In this document: piece by piece, positions 25,301 to 37,090 of the stretch | Numbering within the stretch: the first letter of the stretch is position 1 | How the letters are laid out: every line of letters starts with the position of its first letter | DNA from: Calliopum simillimum | Lineage: Eukaryota; Arthropoda; Insecta; Diptera; Lauxaniidae | Reading direction: 5' to 3' | DNA: 64,000 nucleotides | Assembly: GCA_951812925.1 (NCBI GenBank) | Contig: OX638368.1 | Coordinates: forward strand, 11,301,994 to 11,365,993 | Notes under the pieces: generated by a model | The model's database searches: none | What the model was told of the DNA's origin: nothing | The model's input: only the letters and a program-made list of their open reading frames with translations | Made by a program: the position numbers and the translations under genes

Positions 25301-26640
25301 AAACTCAAATTTTCGGACCAAATTGATATTTTTTCCTGGAGATGATAGCTAGATCTTTGATCCTAATTCTTATGCGAAACGCTGCTAGTGGTTTCGAGGA
25401 GATGAAATTATTAAGAGAATGGTATGTATGGAAAACATTAACAAAATTATACTTAAAACGAGTTCAAATGTATATAGCCAAAACAGTACATGTCGGCTTT
25501 GTCTAATGCGTTTCGAGATTCTCATCACGGATCAAAATCTTATCAAAAGCATTTTATAATAATGAATGACTTTTGACAGTATAATACAGGGTGGTTTTAA
25601 TGGTAATAAGTGATACGCGTTAGCAAAATTCATTGAAGAAAATCATTAAAAGAAAATATCTTCATTAAAAACATTACCTTCTTGATTTCACTTGAAACTC
25701 AAATGAAAAGTTCAAATTCCAAAAGATGCTGAATTTATCGTTGCCAAATTTCTTCATCACTTTTTTGCAATATTTTGGAACAAATTGTTTTTGCTTCTTT
25801 CTCTTCCCTTGCTAAACAAATTCACACAGTTTATTTCTCTGACATTCTCATGATTCACCTGATTTTCTGTTTTTTTTTTGTTTTCTGATTCAAGTACCTT
25901 AAATATGCATTGTAGCATTTCATGTTCTTGTTATTTCCTAAGAAATGCTTAAAGCAACAACCACACTTTTGAAAACAACAACGGTTCGAACACAAGAGTC
26001 AAAAAAAAAAAAGGAACATTTTTTTTCAAAAGGATCAACATCATTGTTAGCTGCAATGATGGATGTATTTGACGGATTATATCGCTGTTGCCTTAGCTGG
26101 GTTAACTGGCTGGGGTATGACTGAGTGCATGCATGAATATATGATGAATGCCAATCTGTTGAAGCATCAATGTTACTTTTAGCTGCCGCGTCATTATCAT
26201 ATGAAATCCGCTGAAATCTACTCGTAAGAATATCATCGTCATCAATGCTGCTGCTGCGCAGTACAAAAGTAAAAGAATCATCATCATCATCATCATACGC
26301 ATTGCTTGTGATGATATCGTGTTGCAATTTGACTCAGATTTCAATCGGTTTGACTTTGACTTGAGAGAAGTAGGCTTGTTAACTCAATGCTGTGACTGAT
26401 GATGCTGTTTTAAAATGCGTTGTTACGCAGATAAATAGAATAAAATAAAAGAAACTTGAAAGGAACAGGCAATTGCAGTGAGTTATGTTTGGAATTTTAA
26501 ATTAAAAATTTGCATTTATTTCAGATTTTGCTGCGGTAGTAAGTTGTTGTGATGTTGCGAGTATGCTGCCAAAAACTAAATTGCATTAAAATTTTGTAAG
26601 ACCTTTTCTTAGTAAATATACATATGTATTAGGGTGGGCC
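25301..26640. other. Intergenic or intronic DNA, no gene supported
   Basis: Mixed AT-rich DNA with GATGAT/CATCAT runs near 26270-26300. A 129-codon minus-strand frame at 25938-26327 comes mostly from these triplet runs, and I do not treat it as a gene. Confidence 0.5.
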
Positions 26641-26659
26641 AAATTGTATGGACGAAATT

Positions 26660-27600
26660 TTATCGACATCGGCTACCCCCCTATGTGAAAATTCATTCAA
26701 TTCTATGAATATTTGCCCAAGGAACTATACCACTGCGTTCAACTTTAGTTCGGCGCATTTTTGATCGAAAATTTTACCTTTTATTATTTTTTTTTTTATT
26801 TTCATACTAAATTTTAAAAATTTTTATAAAGACAAAAGTAATGTCATTATATGATTTGGCTGGTATTCTGTCAGTAATCAATTAAATTGGGTTTTATTTA
26901 CATAAAAAGTTTACTTGATGGTGTGGAATTGATGCTATATATTTAAAAAAGTGATATGGGTCAAAAAGCCGATTATTATGACCGACTTTCAAAATAAACG
27001 ATTCATATTTTTGGATGAATTTTTTCAAACAAGACACCAACCTAGGCTGAAAGTTCATTCAATTCTATGAATATTTGCCCAAAGAACCATACCTCTACGT
27101 TCAACTTTAGTTCGGCGCATTTTCGATTGAAAATTTTACCTTGCGTTTAATATTTATTCAATCGAAAATGCGCCGAACTAAAGTTGAACGTAGAGGTATG
27201 GTTCTTTGAGTAAATATTCATAGAATTGAATGAACTTTCAGCCTAGGTTGGTGTCTTGTTTGAAAAATTTTATCCAAAAATATGAATCGTTTATTTTAAA
27301 GTCGGTCATAATAATCGGCTATTTGACCCATATCACTTTTTTAAATATACAGCATCAATTCCACACCATCAGGTAAACTTTTTGTTTAAACAAAATCTAA
27401 TTTAATTGATTACTGACAGAATACCAGCCAAATCATATAATGACATTACTTTTGTCTTTATAAAAATTTTTAAAATTTAGTATGAAAATAAAAAAAAATA
27501 TTGATGAATGGTACTAAAGTTGAACGCAGAGGTATAGTTCCTTGGGCAAATATTCATAGAATTGAATAAACTTTCACATAGGGGGGTAGCCGAGATCAGT
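26660..27600. mobile_element. Long foldback element (about 935 bp)
   Basis: Two arms of about 465 bp, centred near 27150, are near-perfect reverse complements: CGGCTACCCCCCTATGTGAA near 26670 inverts at 27575. The phrase TTCAACTTTAGTTCGGCGCA occurs twice in the left arm (26738 and 27099), so each arm holds an internal duplication. The middle of the arm (ACTTGATGGTGTGGAATTGA) recurs in diverged form inside 28550-28813. Confidence 0.85.
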
Positions 27601-28549
27601 TTTCAAATCGATGTATGTATTAAAGGAAGCATTTGTTTTTTTGTTTTTCCTAGAATTTTTTTATAGCCGCCACTGTTGCCTAATGAGCAACAGTTGCTGC
27701 TACTCAACAAATAATAACGCAGCTCTTCATAATATTCCCTCTTATAGTAGCTACCAAATGCAATGCCATTGTAACTAAACAAAAAAAAAAAAAAAAAAGC
27801 GTAAATGTCCCACAAGTCACGCATTTTACTTTGTCAGAAATTTTTCAACTCTTTATGCCAATTACTGCTGCTAATGTCAATGTGCGCAGCATTTGCTGTT
27901 TTGTGTTCTTGCGTTAATCTGTTGCTGTTGCAGAAATTTGCATCCAACATTCAGAACGTCATCAGGGCGCATAATTCACAATGAGTGATTCTTAAATCGT
28001 CCATTAAGTGAGACATTATTAGATGCGTGCAAAAAGTAGAGCATTAGGGAGTGCAGTATCTGTAATTTGGAAAGTTTGTAATATACCATCTTGAGTTGAA
28101 TTGTTGAGCAAAAGTCTCGTGAAGTAATTTGTGGCATTTGGAGAACACAAAGACCAAAATTTGGTTAATATTTAACATTTGTTTTATTTTTCCAACACTA
28201 ATACACCTTTTGGTGCTAAAAACATTTATTTGTAGGTCTTATTGGATCTCTAAGACCTTTCTATTTTTGCCTTTTATTCGAATTTTCAAAATTTTTCAAG
28301 GCTATTCGAACTATTTCAAAGCAATTTGATACATTAAGCTCAATTAAATATAATAGGATAAGCTTTATTTGACTTTGAGAAGCTTTTAGTCTTTTTAACT
28401 AAAGTTTTAATGCATTATTCTTAAGTTATAAACTTTTAATGTCTTTGGTGACCTCTATTGATATATTTTGTAGAATTTTTCTGTAGAACACTTTAATCCG
28501 TTATAACCCAGTTTTTTCAAAAATGGATGAAAAAGACCAATAAGAATAA
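27601..28549. other. No gene seen
   Basis: AT-rich DNA with an A-run at 27781-27798 and CTG-rich patches near 27865-27925. The 73-codon minus frame at 27603-27824 depends on the A-run and is not credible. Confidence 0.45.
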
Positions 28550-28813
28550 TATATGAGGAGTGATTTTTCAAAAGGGCTTATAACCAAAACGAGGCAAAAT
28601 TAATGTCATAATATTAACTGCCTTATACTTTGTTATACATTAATAAAATTGGATTTTGTTTCCACGAGAAGTTTACCTGATAGCGTGAAACTAATGATAT
28701 TTAGTTAAAAAAATCAAATTTATCCAATAACCAATTATTTTGTAAATAATGTGTATGATATTACTTTTGCCTCGTTTTGGTTATAAGCCCTTTTGAAAAA
28801 TAACTCCTCATAT
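28550..28813. mobile_element. Short foldback element related to 26660-27600
   Basis: Arms ATATGAGGAGTGATTTTTCA (28551) and its inverse at 28813 pair over about 60 bp. The spacer carries AAGTTTACCTGATAGCGTGAA, similar to the arm core of the larger foldback. The right flank AATGGGTTTAAATG continues as in repeat C at 18716, where no hairpin is present. Confidence 0.75.
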
Positions 28814-29040
28814 AATGGGTTTAAATGTTCTTAAAACTTGTTCCTTGTGTGATTTTGTGATGATCTTGGAACTGTAAGTTTTATTCAAAAAGACGATTTA
28901 CAGTTTTACATTGGGGTGAATTTTCAAAAAAACATTTTTTGTTGGCATTTATCTTTTTTATATACCTTGCTTCAAAATAAAAAATTTTATGTACCGCACA
29001 ACTCATTCCAAGCACTTTTAAGATCTCTAAATGACCTAAA
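28814..29040. repeat. Dispersed repeat C, copy 2
   Basis: ATGGGTTTAAATGTTCTTAA, TGTGTGATTTTGTGATGATC and CTCATTCCAAGCACTTTTAA match 18716-18940 in order. Confidence 0.55.
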
Positions 29041-29264
29041 ACGCTCAAAAGTATGCCTAAGCCACAGGGAAACTTGACGATGACAGACGACTAAAGAAGA
29101 AAACCCTTTCTTAAGGAAGCAGCTACTGGTAGGATACCTGAGAATGCTCTCGGCCATTAACGCTGCAAATATATAGACAACAAAACAAGAATGAAGTTTT
29201 CCTGGCAACATAGAACTTGAAACTACATCTCAAATGCCTAGTAGGCCAGAGACACCAAAGACGG

Positions 29265-29725
29265 TGCCGTGACAGTCCCCACGGACATAATCCCCATTCA
29301 CGAAATGGGGATTATGTCCGCCAATAATTCGGACATAGTCCCCATTTCTAAAATGGGAATTATGTCCGCAAGTGTTTCGGACATAATCCCCAGGAAAAAA
29401 CGAACATAGTCTCCATAGCGATATTTTGTTATTGACAACAGCCGCAACTCAGGATTTACATCTCCCAAAAATTCCAATACCGTTTCCGCGGCGGCTTTCA
29501 GCCGCTGATCAGTCTATCATATATCCAACACCTAGTATGCTATCCATAGTAATTTTACATAAGGGTAGGGGTAAATGGGAGGCCTGCGGCCACAGCTCAG
29601 GATTTAAAACTCCCAAAAATCCAACAGCGGCTTTGCGGCGGCCATCGGCCGCGGATCAGTCTATAACATCCGAAAAATTTTCGGACATAATCCCCATTTA
29701 CGAAGTGGGGATTATGTCCGTTGGG
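29265..29725. mobile_element. Palindrome-bearing element with GGACATAATCCCC hairpins
   Basis: The ends CAGTCCCCACGGACATAATC and, inverted, TAGTCCCAACGGACATAATC are near-identical. Three perfect or near-perfect hairpins built on CGGACATAATCCCCATT with its inverse lie at 29283-29321, 29331-29369 and 29682-29720. Between them an 85-bp direct repeat (29445-29527 and 29592-29675) contains GC-rich dyads around CAGCCGC and ends GATCAGTCTAT. No protein is coded. It is probably non-autonomous; a superfamily cannot be assigned. Confidence 0.65.
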
Positions 29726-29730
29726 ACTAT

Positions 29731-31740
29731 ATCTGGTAACCACCAAAGACGCCGGCATCAGCCTTTCAAATGCGAAGCCTAGGTTGCTCCCTTCGACTGA
29801 ACCTAATATACAAAATGAGGGGCTTGAAAGAGAAAACGCTGCCAAAATGCATAACAACGCTTCAAAAAATGAAAATGTCGATATACTTAACAGCAGAAAA
29901 GTGTCAGTTTGGAAAACAAAGACGCGTCTATGCTAAATGAGCATTTAGATATCTGTAAGAGCTAATGAAAACGTTTGAAGACAGCAGAAAATTGACGAGC
30001 CGACACCAAAGTGGTTGAAAAGGCAAAATCGTATTGCTCAATAGAAGCCGGCAAAGACACACCTTAAACCAACTCCAAAAAATGGGCTGCATCTAGCCCA
30101 GCTCTCATGATGAAGAAAGAAGGTATGATGAGGAGACGATGGATAGATTACGGTCAACCAAGGAAGAAAAAGTGCTTGCTAGGAGAAGGCTGACGGCTGA
30201 TCGGAATATATCTAGAAGAATTTAGCCCAAGCAAAAAACAAAATAGGACCCCCACCGGAGTAGAAACTAGTAAGGGTGTAACTTTTGGCCTGGCCAAAAA
30301 GTAAATACCCTACAATGCAGTATTTTGCTTGTAAGGGAGGTGCCACGCCCTTTTGTCCGATTTCACCCAGTTTTTGTTCAGAGCTTGCACTTATAATTTT
30401 CCGTGTCTGAGTGGAACTTGTTTGGATTATCTGAAAAAACGTTTTCAGTATAGCGTTTTGAAGCTTTTGCTTTATAGGAGGTGACACGCCCTCTTGTCCG
30501 CTTTCGTCTAGTTTTAGCTTAGAGCGTGCATTTATAACAAGTCTTTAGCATTTGAGTGAAATTTGGTTGGATTATCTCAAAAAACATTATCAGTATAGAA
30601 TTTTCAAACCTTTGCTTGTATGGGAGGTACCACGCCCCCTTGTCCGATTTTACCCAGTTTTTGTTGACAGCTTTCATTTATCATTCTTAATGTCTGAATC
30701 GAATTTGGTTTGAATATCTCAAAAAACGCTTTCAGCATATCGTTTTGAATTTTTTGCTTATATGGGAGGTGCCACGCCCTCTTGTCCGAGATTGTTTTGT
30801 TTTTTTTTTCAGAGCTTGTGCTTACAATTCGTAGTATTTATGTGTATTTTGGTTGCATTGTCGTGAAAAATACTCATAAAATTGCACTTTGAATTTATTT
30901 TTTGTATGGGCGGTATGCGTGTCCTTTGACCGATTTTGCTCATTTTGAATCCCCCGGGCTATCTTTGACGACGAAGGCAGTGTACTAAATTTCATTGAAT
31001 TACCTTGATCAGTGTTCCCAAAAATTGTATTTCAACACACAGCCAGCCAGCCAGCCAGCCAGCCAGACAGACGGACATGGCTATATCGACTCAGGAGGTA
31101 ACGCTGGCCAAGAATATATATACTTTTCTATATCTGCCACGCCTCCTTCTCTGCGTTACAAACGGAAGGACAAAGTGAATATACCCTGGGTGTAGGGTAT
31201 AAGAACAACGAAAAAGAGGAAAATGGACCGAAAACGACGTTATTCGTGAAACATACTACAGATATGATCTGCAAAACTAGAGCAATCTGACATGATAATC
31301 ATTTCGGTCACAAATACAAAAGATAGCGCTGTCCTTTTAGAATTAGCAGACGGTGGCAAAAACAATCACTTCTTTGAGGAATTAAAGGGGTCCTTAAAAG
31401 AAGTTGCGATAGTCACGGAGCTAAAAGATAAGGCAACAGTCAAGATCAGAGTTTTGTACATGGTTATTGTTAAAAATGAAGAAGGTCTTGATGTTAAAGG
31501 AGTGGCAGAAGATGAAAATGAAGAGATTGTGGTTTAGTAACCAGTTTTCTGACAAAAGCTGCAAATGCTTGACGATAGAACGTTTAAAGATTGGATGGAT
31601 GCACTGCAGAGTAAAGCTGTTGAAGAACGTTTTGGTTCTGGCCATACACAGCTCAATTGCAGAGGACCTGACAGGAAAAGTAAGTGTTTGTACATTTGAT
31701 ACGGAACTCCAGGGCACGTTGATGAAATTGATTCTCCCTA
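29731..31740 (+). pseudogene. Non-LTR retrotransposon ORF1 (gag-like) remnant, split
   Basis: From 31290 the reading VLLELADGGKNNHFFEELKG, then TELKDKATVKIRVL, resembles the RNA-binding N-terminal fold of ORF1 proteins of R1/Loa/Jockey-type elements. ERLKIGWMHCRVK and, in another frame, GSGHTQLNCRGPDRKSKC follow; the latter is the relic of tandem CCHC zinc knuckles (GH-x4-C then GPDR). The upstream part at 29731-30254 holds the charged, lysine-rich N-terminal half in several broken frames. The two parts are separated by the repeat element at 30255-31203. The family function is to coat element RNA for target-primed reverse transcription. Stops and frameshifts make it dead. Confidence 0.6.
30255..31203 (+). 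repeat. 140-bp-unit repeat element, copy B (four units)
   Basis: It starts AGGGTGTAACTTTTGGCCTG and has units at 30330, 30468, 30612 and 30757, each with GGGAGGTGCCACGCCC or a variant. Next come the tail GCCAGCCAGCCAGCC, ACAGACGGACATGGCTATAT and the final GTAGGGTATAAG. It interrupts the ORF1 remnant. Copy A at 24493 has one unit fewer. Confidence 0.75.
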
Positions 31741-33699
31741 TTTACAGTACTGTTGAGGACTTTTTGAAACATTTTGATGTTATCCGATGCTTGTCGATGC
31801 TTATTGACATTTTTGACATTTTCCAATTTATATATTGTACCTATATGAATATATACTTTGATGCTTTTACAAAAAATTTTGATTTTTATTGTGCTTTGCT
31901 TGCTTACCTGAATACTTTTTTTGAAGACATTCAACTTTTCAATTTAAACTGTTCTTTCATCTACTTAAGATATCAGCGTTCGTTTTTGGCTAATGGAACC
32001 AACAGTATCTCTGAATCGGTACGCTTTGGTTTCTCCACTAAAAGATCATTGTACTTTACATCATTCGACTGACTGTTTCGGAGATATTCCAAGCTTTGTC
32101 AGCTGAGAACAAATGCTAAAGTTTTAGATGATAAGGTTTAAGAAAATTTTTTGTTTTTCAAAACTCTTTTGCTTTCATAAATATTTTTCGATTTCTATTA
32201 ATTTTCTTTTTAACTAAAAATGAGTTTTGAATTAATTTTATTTTTAGTAAATTTTTGATCTTTTTCAACACTTTTTGTTGCTGTTGGATATTTTAAGCTT
32301 AATACAAATACGTATCTGGTCTTATTCAATGAGCATTACAGTTGGCTTTGATGCAAATTTTTGAAGGTCTGAATCTTTGGTCTGTCAATTCTATTGGTAA
32401 TGAATTTATAATACTTCAAATGTTCCAAAAACTTAAGCTTTGTACTTTAAATATGCGATAATGAAAGACACCCCTAATATTTATATTATTGCAACTGCAC
32501 CTATATTGTTCAACATACTGCAAGTCCATTCAATAAGAAATGCCAAAGGAAACCAAAACCAAAAACAAAAACTTCCCAACTGTGCAGACATGCAACAGAC
32601 GAAAAAAATTCTAGGAAATTTTAATTTTTTAATTATGAAACGCCTTGCTTGTGGTGGCCACGCTTCAGTAATGGTGATGCCAATGCCGTCGCTCCTTAAT
32701 GAAGACAAAGCGCCGTTAAAATTATAGACAGATACTTATGAGTTTGTTGGGGAAGCAAGAGCAGCAGAGCGGGGAAATCATCAAAGTTTTTTAGTAAAAC
32801 GAAAAATGAACAAAGTTTTCTTCTTCTTCTTCGAATGAAGCAACTAATTAAATTCACATCCACCTACAAACTAAAAACGATGGGGATTGTTGATGTTGAT
32901 GAAGAACATTTTTATATTAAAGCTATAAAGTCATCAAGAAAACATCAATCATATATCACCGACTAAATACTAAAAGACAAAATACGCCGACGGACTTGTA
33001 AAGACAACAGGCAGACCGTAAGGCAGCGGTTGACATATGATGCACTGTTGTTGCATGATCACGCCCTACTGTCGGTAGAATACATTTAAGTCTTTAACTT
33101 AAAAAAAATGTTTATGAAAAAAAAGGAGGAGAATTTTTCCACTGCATCTACTTTTGAGACAATTACAACCTCACATTGACGTTGTTTTCATTCTGGAAGT
33201 GCAACCATAAGTTGCATGGCATAGTTGGCCTAAATATAGATTGAGGAAAAAAGACTATTGAGATATAAAGCAAAAGCTGCTTTTAACTGCAATCTGCTGT
33301 TGTTAATTAGCCGCAGTCTCTAGGGATGACAAACAAACAGAAAGAAAGCATTACAGTGGTGGCACAAAATATATTGCAAACTATTGTGCTCATAGGAAAA
33401 TGTTTTTAACATCCACCGATTCTGGCTTTGAGCAGCAAGCGAACGAGGGATATAAGAGTTCAATCAAATCAGCTATTCTTCTGGTTTTGCTTTGGACGAT
33501 AGAGATCAATTCTGTGAAAATTTTTTTCCGAAGAGATAATTGTTCAGCTGAAAAAGAAACCAGGTTAAAAAGTTTCCGTGAAAAATATATACTTATGAAA
33601 CATAAAGTTTTTAATGTTCAAAACAATTTTAGAGAGGTATTGAATCAGTCCATGAGCTAACAGTTATCTTAAATGGAAAAAAGTACTGCTTTAATTAGA
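31741..33699. other. No gene supported
   Basis: A frame running 31467-32072 is the ORF1 relic read in the wrong frame plus AT-rich sequence downstream. Frames at 32440-32727 and 33400-33660 match no family I recognise. Confidence 0.45.
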
Positions 33700-34481
33700 T
33701 TCACAGAAAAAGATTCATGGCTTACTTTTTTGGGACCATAAAGTGAGCCATACAAGTGTTATGACTTAGTAGTTTTTCAGTGGGGAATTTCGAGCTAGTT
33801 TTAAGCAAAAAGTGTATTGTTATAAGACACAAAATATCCCGGAAAATCACAAAAAAAAACCTTTTTCGTTTTTTCATCCAGACAAATCCAGAGGAATAAT
33901 TGGCGATAAAATTTTTCAATATAGAAGTTTTGAGCTAGTTTCGAGCTTATGTGTTTAACTTTATTTTTTCAGTCAGACGTACCCACGTGAAAAGTTGAAG
34001 TCAAAATCTTTTGGCATACGAACTTTGAGCTAGTTTCAAGCTGATCTAAAGCATAAAGTGTTTTCCGGAAAACCATAAACTTTCCCAGAAAAACTCAAAA
34101 AAACCTCTTTTCTTAATAAAGTAATTTTTTCACCTGGATAAAGTTGACGATAACATCTTTAGTCAAATGAATTTCTGATAAGCCCCAAAAATTTGACGGA
34201 AAATCGCAAAAAACTTTTTCTAATAGTGAACTGTATTTTTTTAGCCAGAGGAAAAATTGGATAGAACTGACGACAATATCTTTTGTCAAAAGAATTTGGA
34301 GCTAGTATCAAGCTTATTTTGAGCGAAAAGCGTTTTCTAGAAACTCACAATGTCTCAGCCAGACGAACACACGGAAAAAGTTGTAGACCAAATCTTTTGA
34401 ATTTCGAGCTAATTTTGGTCTAATTTTGAGCAAAAAATGTTTTCTGAACATAGACCAGTCAAATAAAATTTGATTCTTACA
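33700..34481 (+). repeat. Degenerate tandem repeat (GAGCTAGTTT family)
   Basis: Units of about 110-130 bp recur around the phrases GAGCTAGTTTCAAGCT, AGTGTTTTC and TCAGCCAGACGAA (for example 33792, 33931, 34029, 34271 and 34389). A related fragment resumes at 37700-37780 (TTTAGCCAGAAGAGCCCATT), beyond the nested elements. Confidence 0.55.
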
Positions 34482-35094
34482 CTATAGAGAATTTTGCCCT
34501 AAACAACATATCAAAATGAGTGTTACCAATTTTTCTGGGAAATTAATTAAATTGTGGTTTTACCCGTGAAGTACGAGGCAAAATATTTTTATGTTTCCGA
34601 TTTTAGTAATATTTGATTATGTTATACCTATATATGTATCTGGATTGAGGACATATATAAGTACAACATAATCAAATATTAGGGGAGAGTCCCCCAAGGT
34701 GGACATCCCCCTAAGGTGGACACACCTGAATTTTTTTGCATAAGGTGGTAGTACTGTGTGCTTCATGTGTGTATTACAGTTAAGTAATACGCAGTTTTTG
34801 GTTATGTTATGAAGTTACTCCTCGTGGCTCTTTGTCTGCTGCAATACCCCGGTCGCAGAAGTTACTCGAAAACTTTGGATGGCGCTCGGAATAAGTTCGA
34901 TTTAATAAACGAAAACAGTGTTTCCAAAAACGTAAGTACCCTTTTAACTTAGCTTACGTACCGAACAAACATATTGTAAACAAATTTGCATGATATTGGG
35001 AGATGATAACTTTTTTTTTAGTTTATTCCAAGTAAATTTCGTTTTCACCCTAAGATGGACACTTTTTAAACCCTAAGGTGGACACTTACGTTTT

Positions 35095-35215
35095 TCATCA
35101 AAATTGCCGCAAAATTTGGTGGGGAAGCTGAAACCATAGAAAAAGTTAATGCAGAACACCAGCTCGTTCAGTTTGTGCCGAAAGGTGTAACACACATCCG
35201 CGATTTAAGGCAAAA
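35095..35215 (+). pseudogene. Transposase-derived fragment upstream of the inner foldback
   Basis: The frame KIAAKFGGEAETIEKVNAEH continuing to VPKGVTHIRDLRQK is open for about 40 codons before it enters the hairpin arm. I do not recognise a domain. Position inside the pogo-like element suggests a piece of its original gene, but no DDE or CENP-B-type motif is visible. Confidence 0.35.
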
Positions 35216-35220
35216 AACTT

Positions 35221-36604
35221 TTTTCTATAGGATTTTGATGGGTGGTATCTCATTTTCTTCAAGATTTTACGCTGATGTCAAATTTGAAAGAATTTTTAAA
35301 TCCCAACGACAGTTTTTTTTTTAAGTCGGGTAAAGTGATTTTTCAGTACAAAATTTTTGACCATTTTTTTTTAAAGACCAAAATTTTGAAAACAGAGGCC
35401 TAAGAAAAAAAATGTAAGCCGCAAACTTTATTCTACAGATTTTTCCCTATCATTTGGTATTAAGAACATAAAGATGTAACTGCCGTAGAAAAAGTTATAA
35501 CCTTTTGAAAATGAGAGTGTTTTTTTGGTAGTTTGCACACTAAAATCTATATATGCCAGGTAGGAAAAAATTTAAATCGAACTGTTGTGAACTAAAAAAA
35601 AGGTGTCAAATTACTCCTGTGCACTTACTAAATAAGACAAAAAAGTTCATCGACCACTGTTTGGAAAAGGTCGAAAAACGGTACATTTGTTAAAAAGCAC
35701 AACAAAACAAAACAAGAATTGTCATTTTCGATGTATTTATTAGTGGTGAATTTGAATCGGGTCCCAGAACTGCTTCATCACGTATAGTTTTTGAGATATT
35801 GTAACCTAAATTATAAAAAACACGATTTTCAAATTTTTTTAAAAATTAAAATTAAAAAATTTAAAATTAACTAAATAAAGTGTGTATTTTTGATTGCTAA
35901 ACAATCCAGTGACCGAACTCAGAAAACAGTAAGAGATTGAAATTATCGTCATAAAAAACAGGAAATTTCATAACAATATCAACTCAAAAATCGTGTTTTT
36001 GATTTTTTAGGTTTCAATATTTCAAAAACTTCATGATAGAGTAGTTCTGGGACCAGATTCAAATTCACCACTAATAAAAACATCGAAAATGACTATTTTT
36101 GTTTTGTTTTGTTGTGTTTTTTAACAAATTTACCGTTTTTCGACCTTTTTCAAACAGTAGTCGATGAACTTTTTTCAAAACTTTTTTGTCTTATTTAGTA
36201 AGTGCTCAGGAGTAATTTGACACCTTTTTTTTTAGTTCACAACAGTTCGATTTAAATTTTTTCCTACCTGGCATATATAGATTTTAGTGTGCAAACTACC
36301 AAAAAAACACTCTCATTTTCAAAAGGTTATAACTTTTTCTACGGCAGTTACATCTTTATGTTCTTAATACCAAATGATAGGGAAAAATCTGTAGAATAAA
36401 GTTTGTGGTTTACATTTTTTTCTTAGGCCTCTGTTTTCAAAATTTTGTTCTTTAAAAAAATATGGTCAAAAATTTTGTACTGAAAAATCACTTTACCCGA
36501 CTTAAAAAAAAAACTGTCGTTGGGATTTTAAAAATTCTTTCAAATTTGACATCAGCGTAATCCTGAAGAAAATGAGATACCTCTCATCAAAATCCTATAG
36601 AAAA
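35221..36604. mobile_element. Inner long foldback inside the pogo-like element
   Basis: The arms 35221-35832 and 35992-36604 are reverse complements over about 610 bp with few differences (TTTTCTATAGGATTTTGATG inverts at 36604), around a loop of about 160 bp. A partial, single-arm relative lies at 23270-24010. The right arm supplies the start codon of the PHD-finger ORF that follows. Confidence 0.85.
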
Positions 36605-37090
36605 CGCATTTCGCGCGGACGTGTAACATCCATTTCAACTGATCAAGAAATTCCTTCATCAAAGCCTGATACTTCTACTGAAGTGCATCCTGTTAATTTA
36701 TCTGAAGTATTGTCGGAAGTTGGTCCGTTGCAGAAAAATGAAGCAACGAAAAAAAGCAACCGAAGTCGAAAGCCAATGCAAAGATGCATCCTGACGTCAC
36801 CAGAGAATATTGCAGCTTTGAAACATAAGAAACGTGAGCGCGAAGAACAGCCATGTCCAGCAGAACCAACTCGAAAATCTTTGAGATTTTATGAACCATC
36901 GACTAAGCAAGAATCTTTAGACGACGATGTAGACTTTTGTATAATCTGCTTGAAAAATTTGCCTTCGACGCCAACGAAATCGAATTCCATTGCGTGCAAC
37001 GAATGTAAACGAGAGGTACACTTGAAATGTGTAAAAATGCGCGGCTCTGGGTACACTTGTGCTCAGTGTATCTCCGATAATGCTGATTGA
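36572..37090 (+). CDS. Open frame with C-terminal PHD-type zinc finger (pogo-like transposase tail)
   Basis: This 172-codon frame has no stops. Residues 1 to about 11 come from the arm of the foldback, so the ATG is not the original start. Residues 60-95 are basic, with RKPMQRCILTSPENIAALK, a phrase typical of the tail of pogo/Tigger-type transposases from insects. Residues 123-166 form a complete C4HC3 set: C123-x2-C126-x15-C142-x2-C145-x4-H150-x2-C153-x9-C163-x2-C166. All eight zinc ligands are present. The DDE catalytic core and the N-terminal DNA-binding domain are missing, so it cannot act as a transposase. If expressed it could only be a small nuclear zinc-finger protein; no promoter or splice evidence shows that it is. 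A recent tail of a dead element is the default reading. Confidence 0.65.
   Translation: MRYLSSKSYRKRISRGRVTSISTDQEIPSSKPDTSTEVHPVNLSEVLSEVGPLQKNEATKKSNRSRKPMQRCILTSPENIAALKHKKREREEQPCPAEPTRKSLRFYEPSTKQESLDDDVDFCIICLKNLPSTPTKSNSIACNECKREVHLKCVKMRGSGYTCAQCISDNAD

Noticed and set aside
25938..26327. 129-codon minus-strand frame with poly-Asp
   Set aside because: The acidic run comes from a CAT/ATC triplet repeat; overlapping frames are equally open and no domain or splice context is seen.
31467..32072. 201-codon plus-strand frame
   Set aside because: Its first third is the ORF1 relic read out of frame; the rest is AT-rich, Phe/Ile/Tyr-rich and matches nothing.
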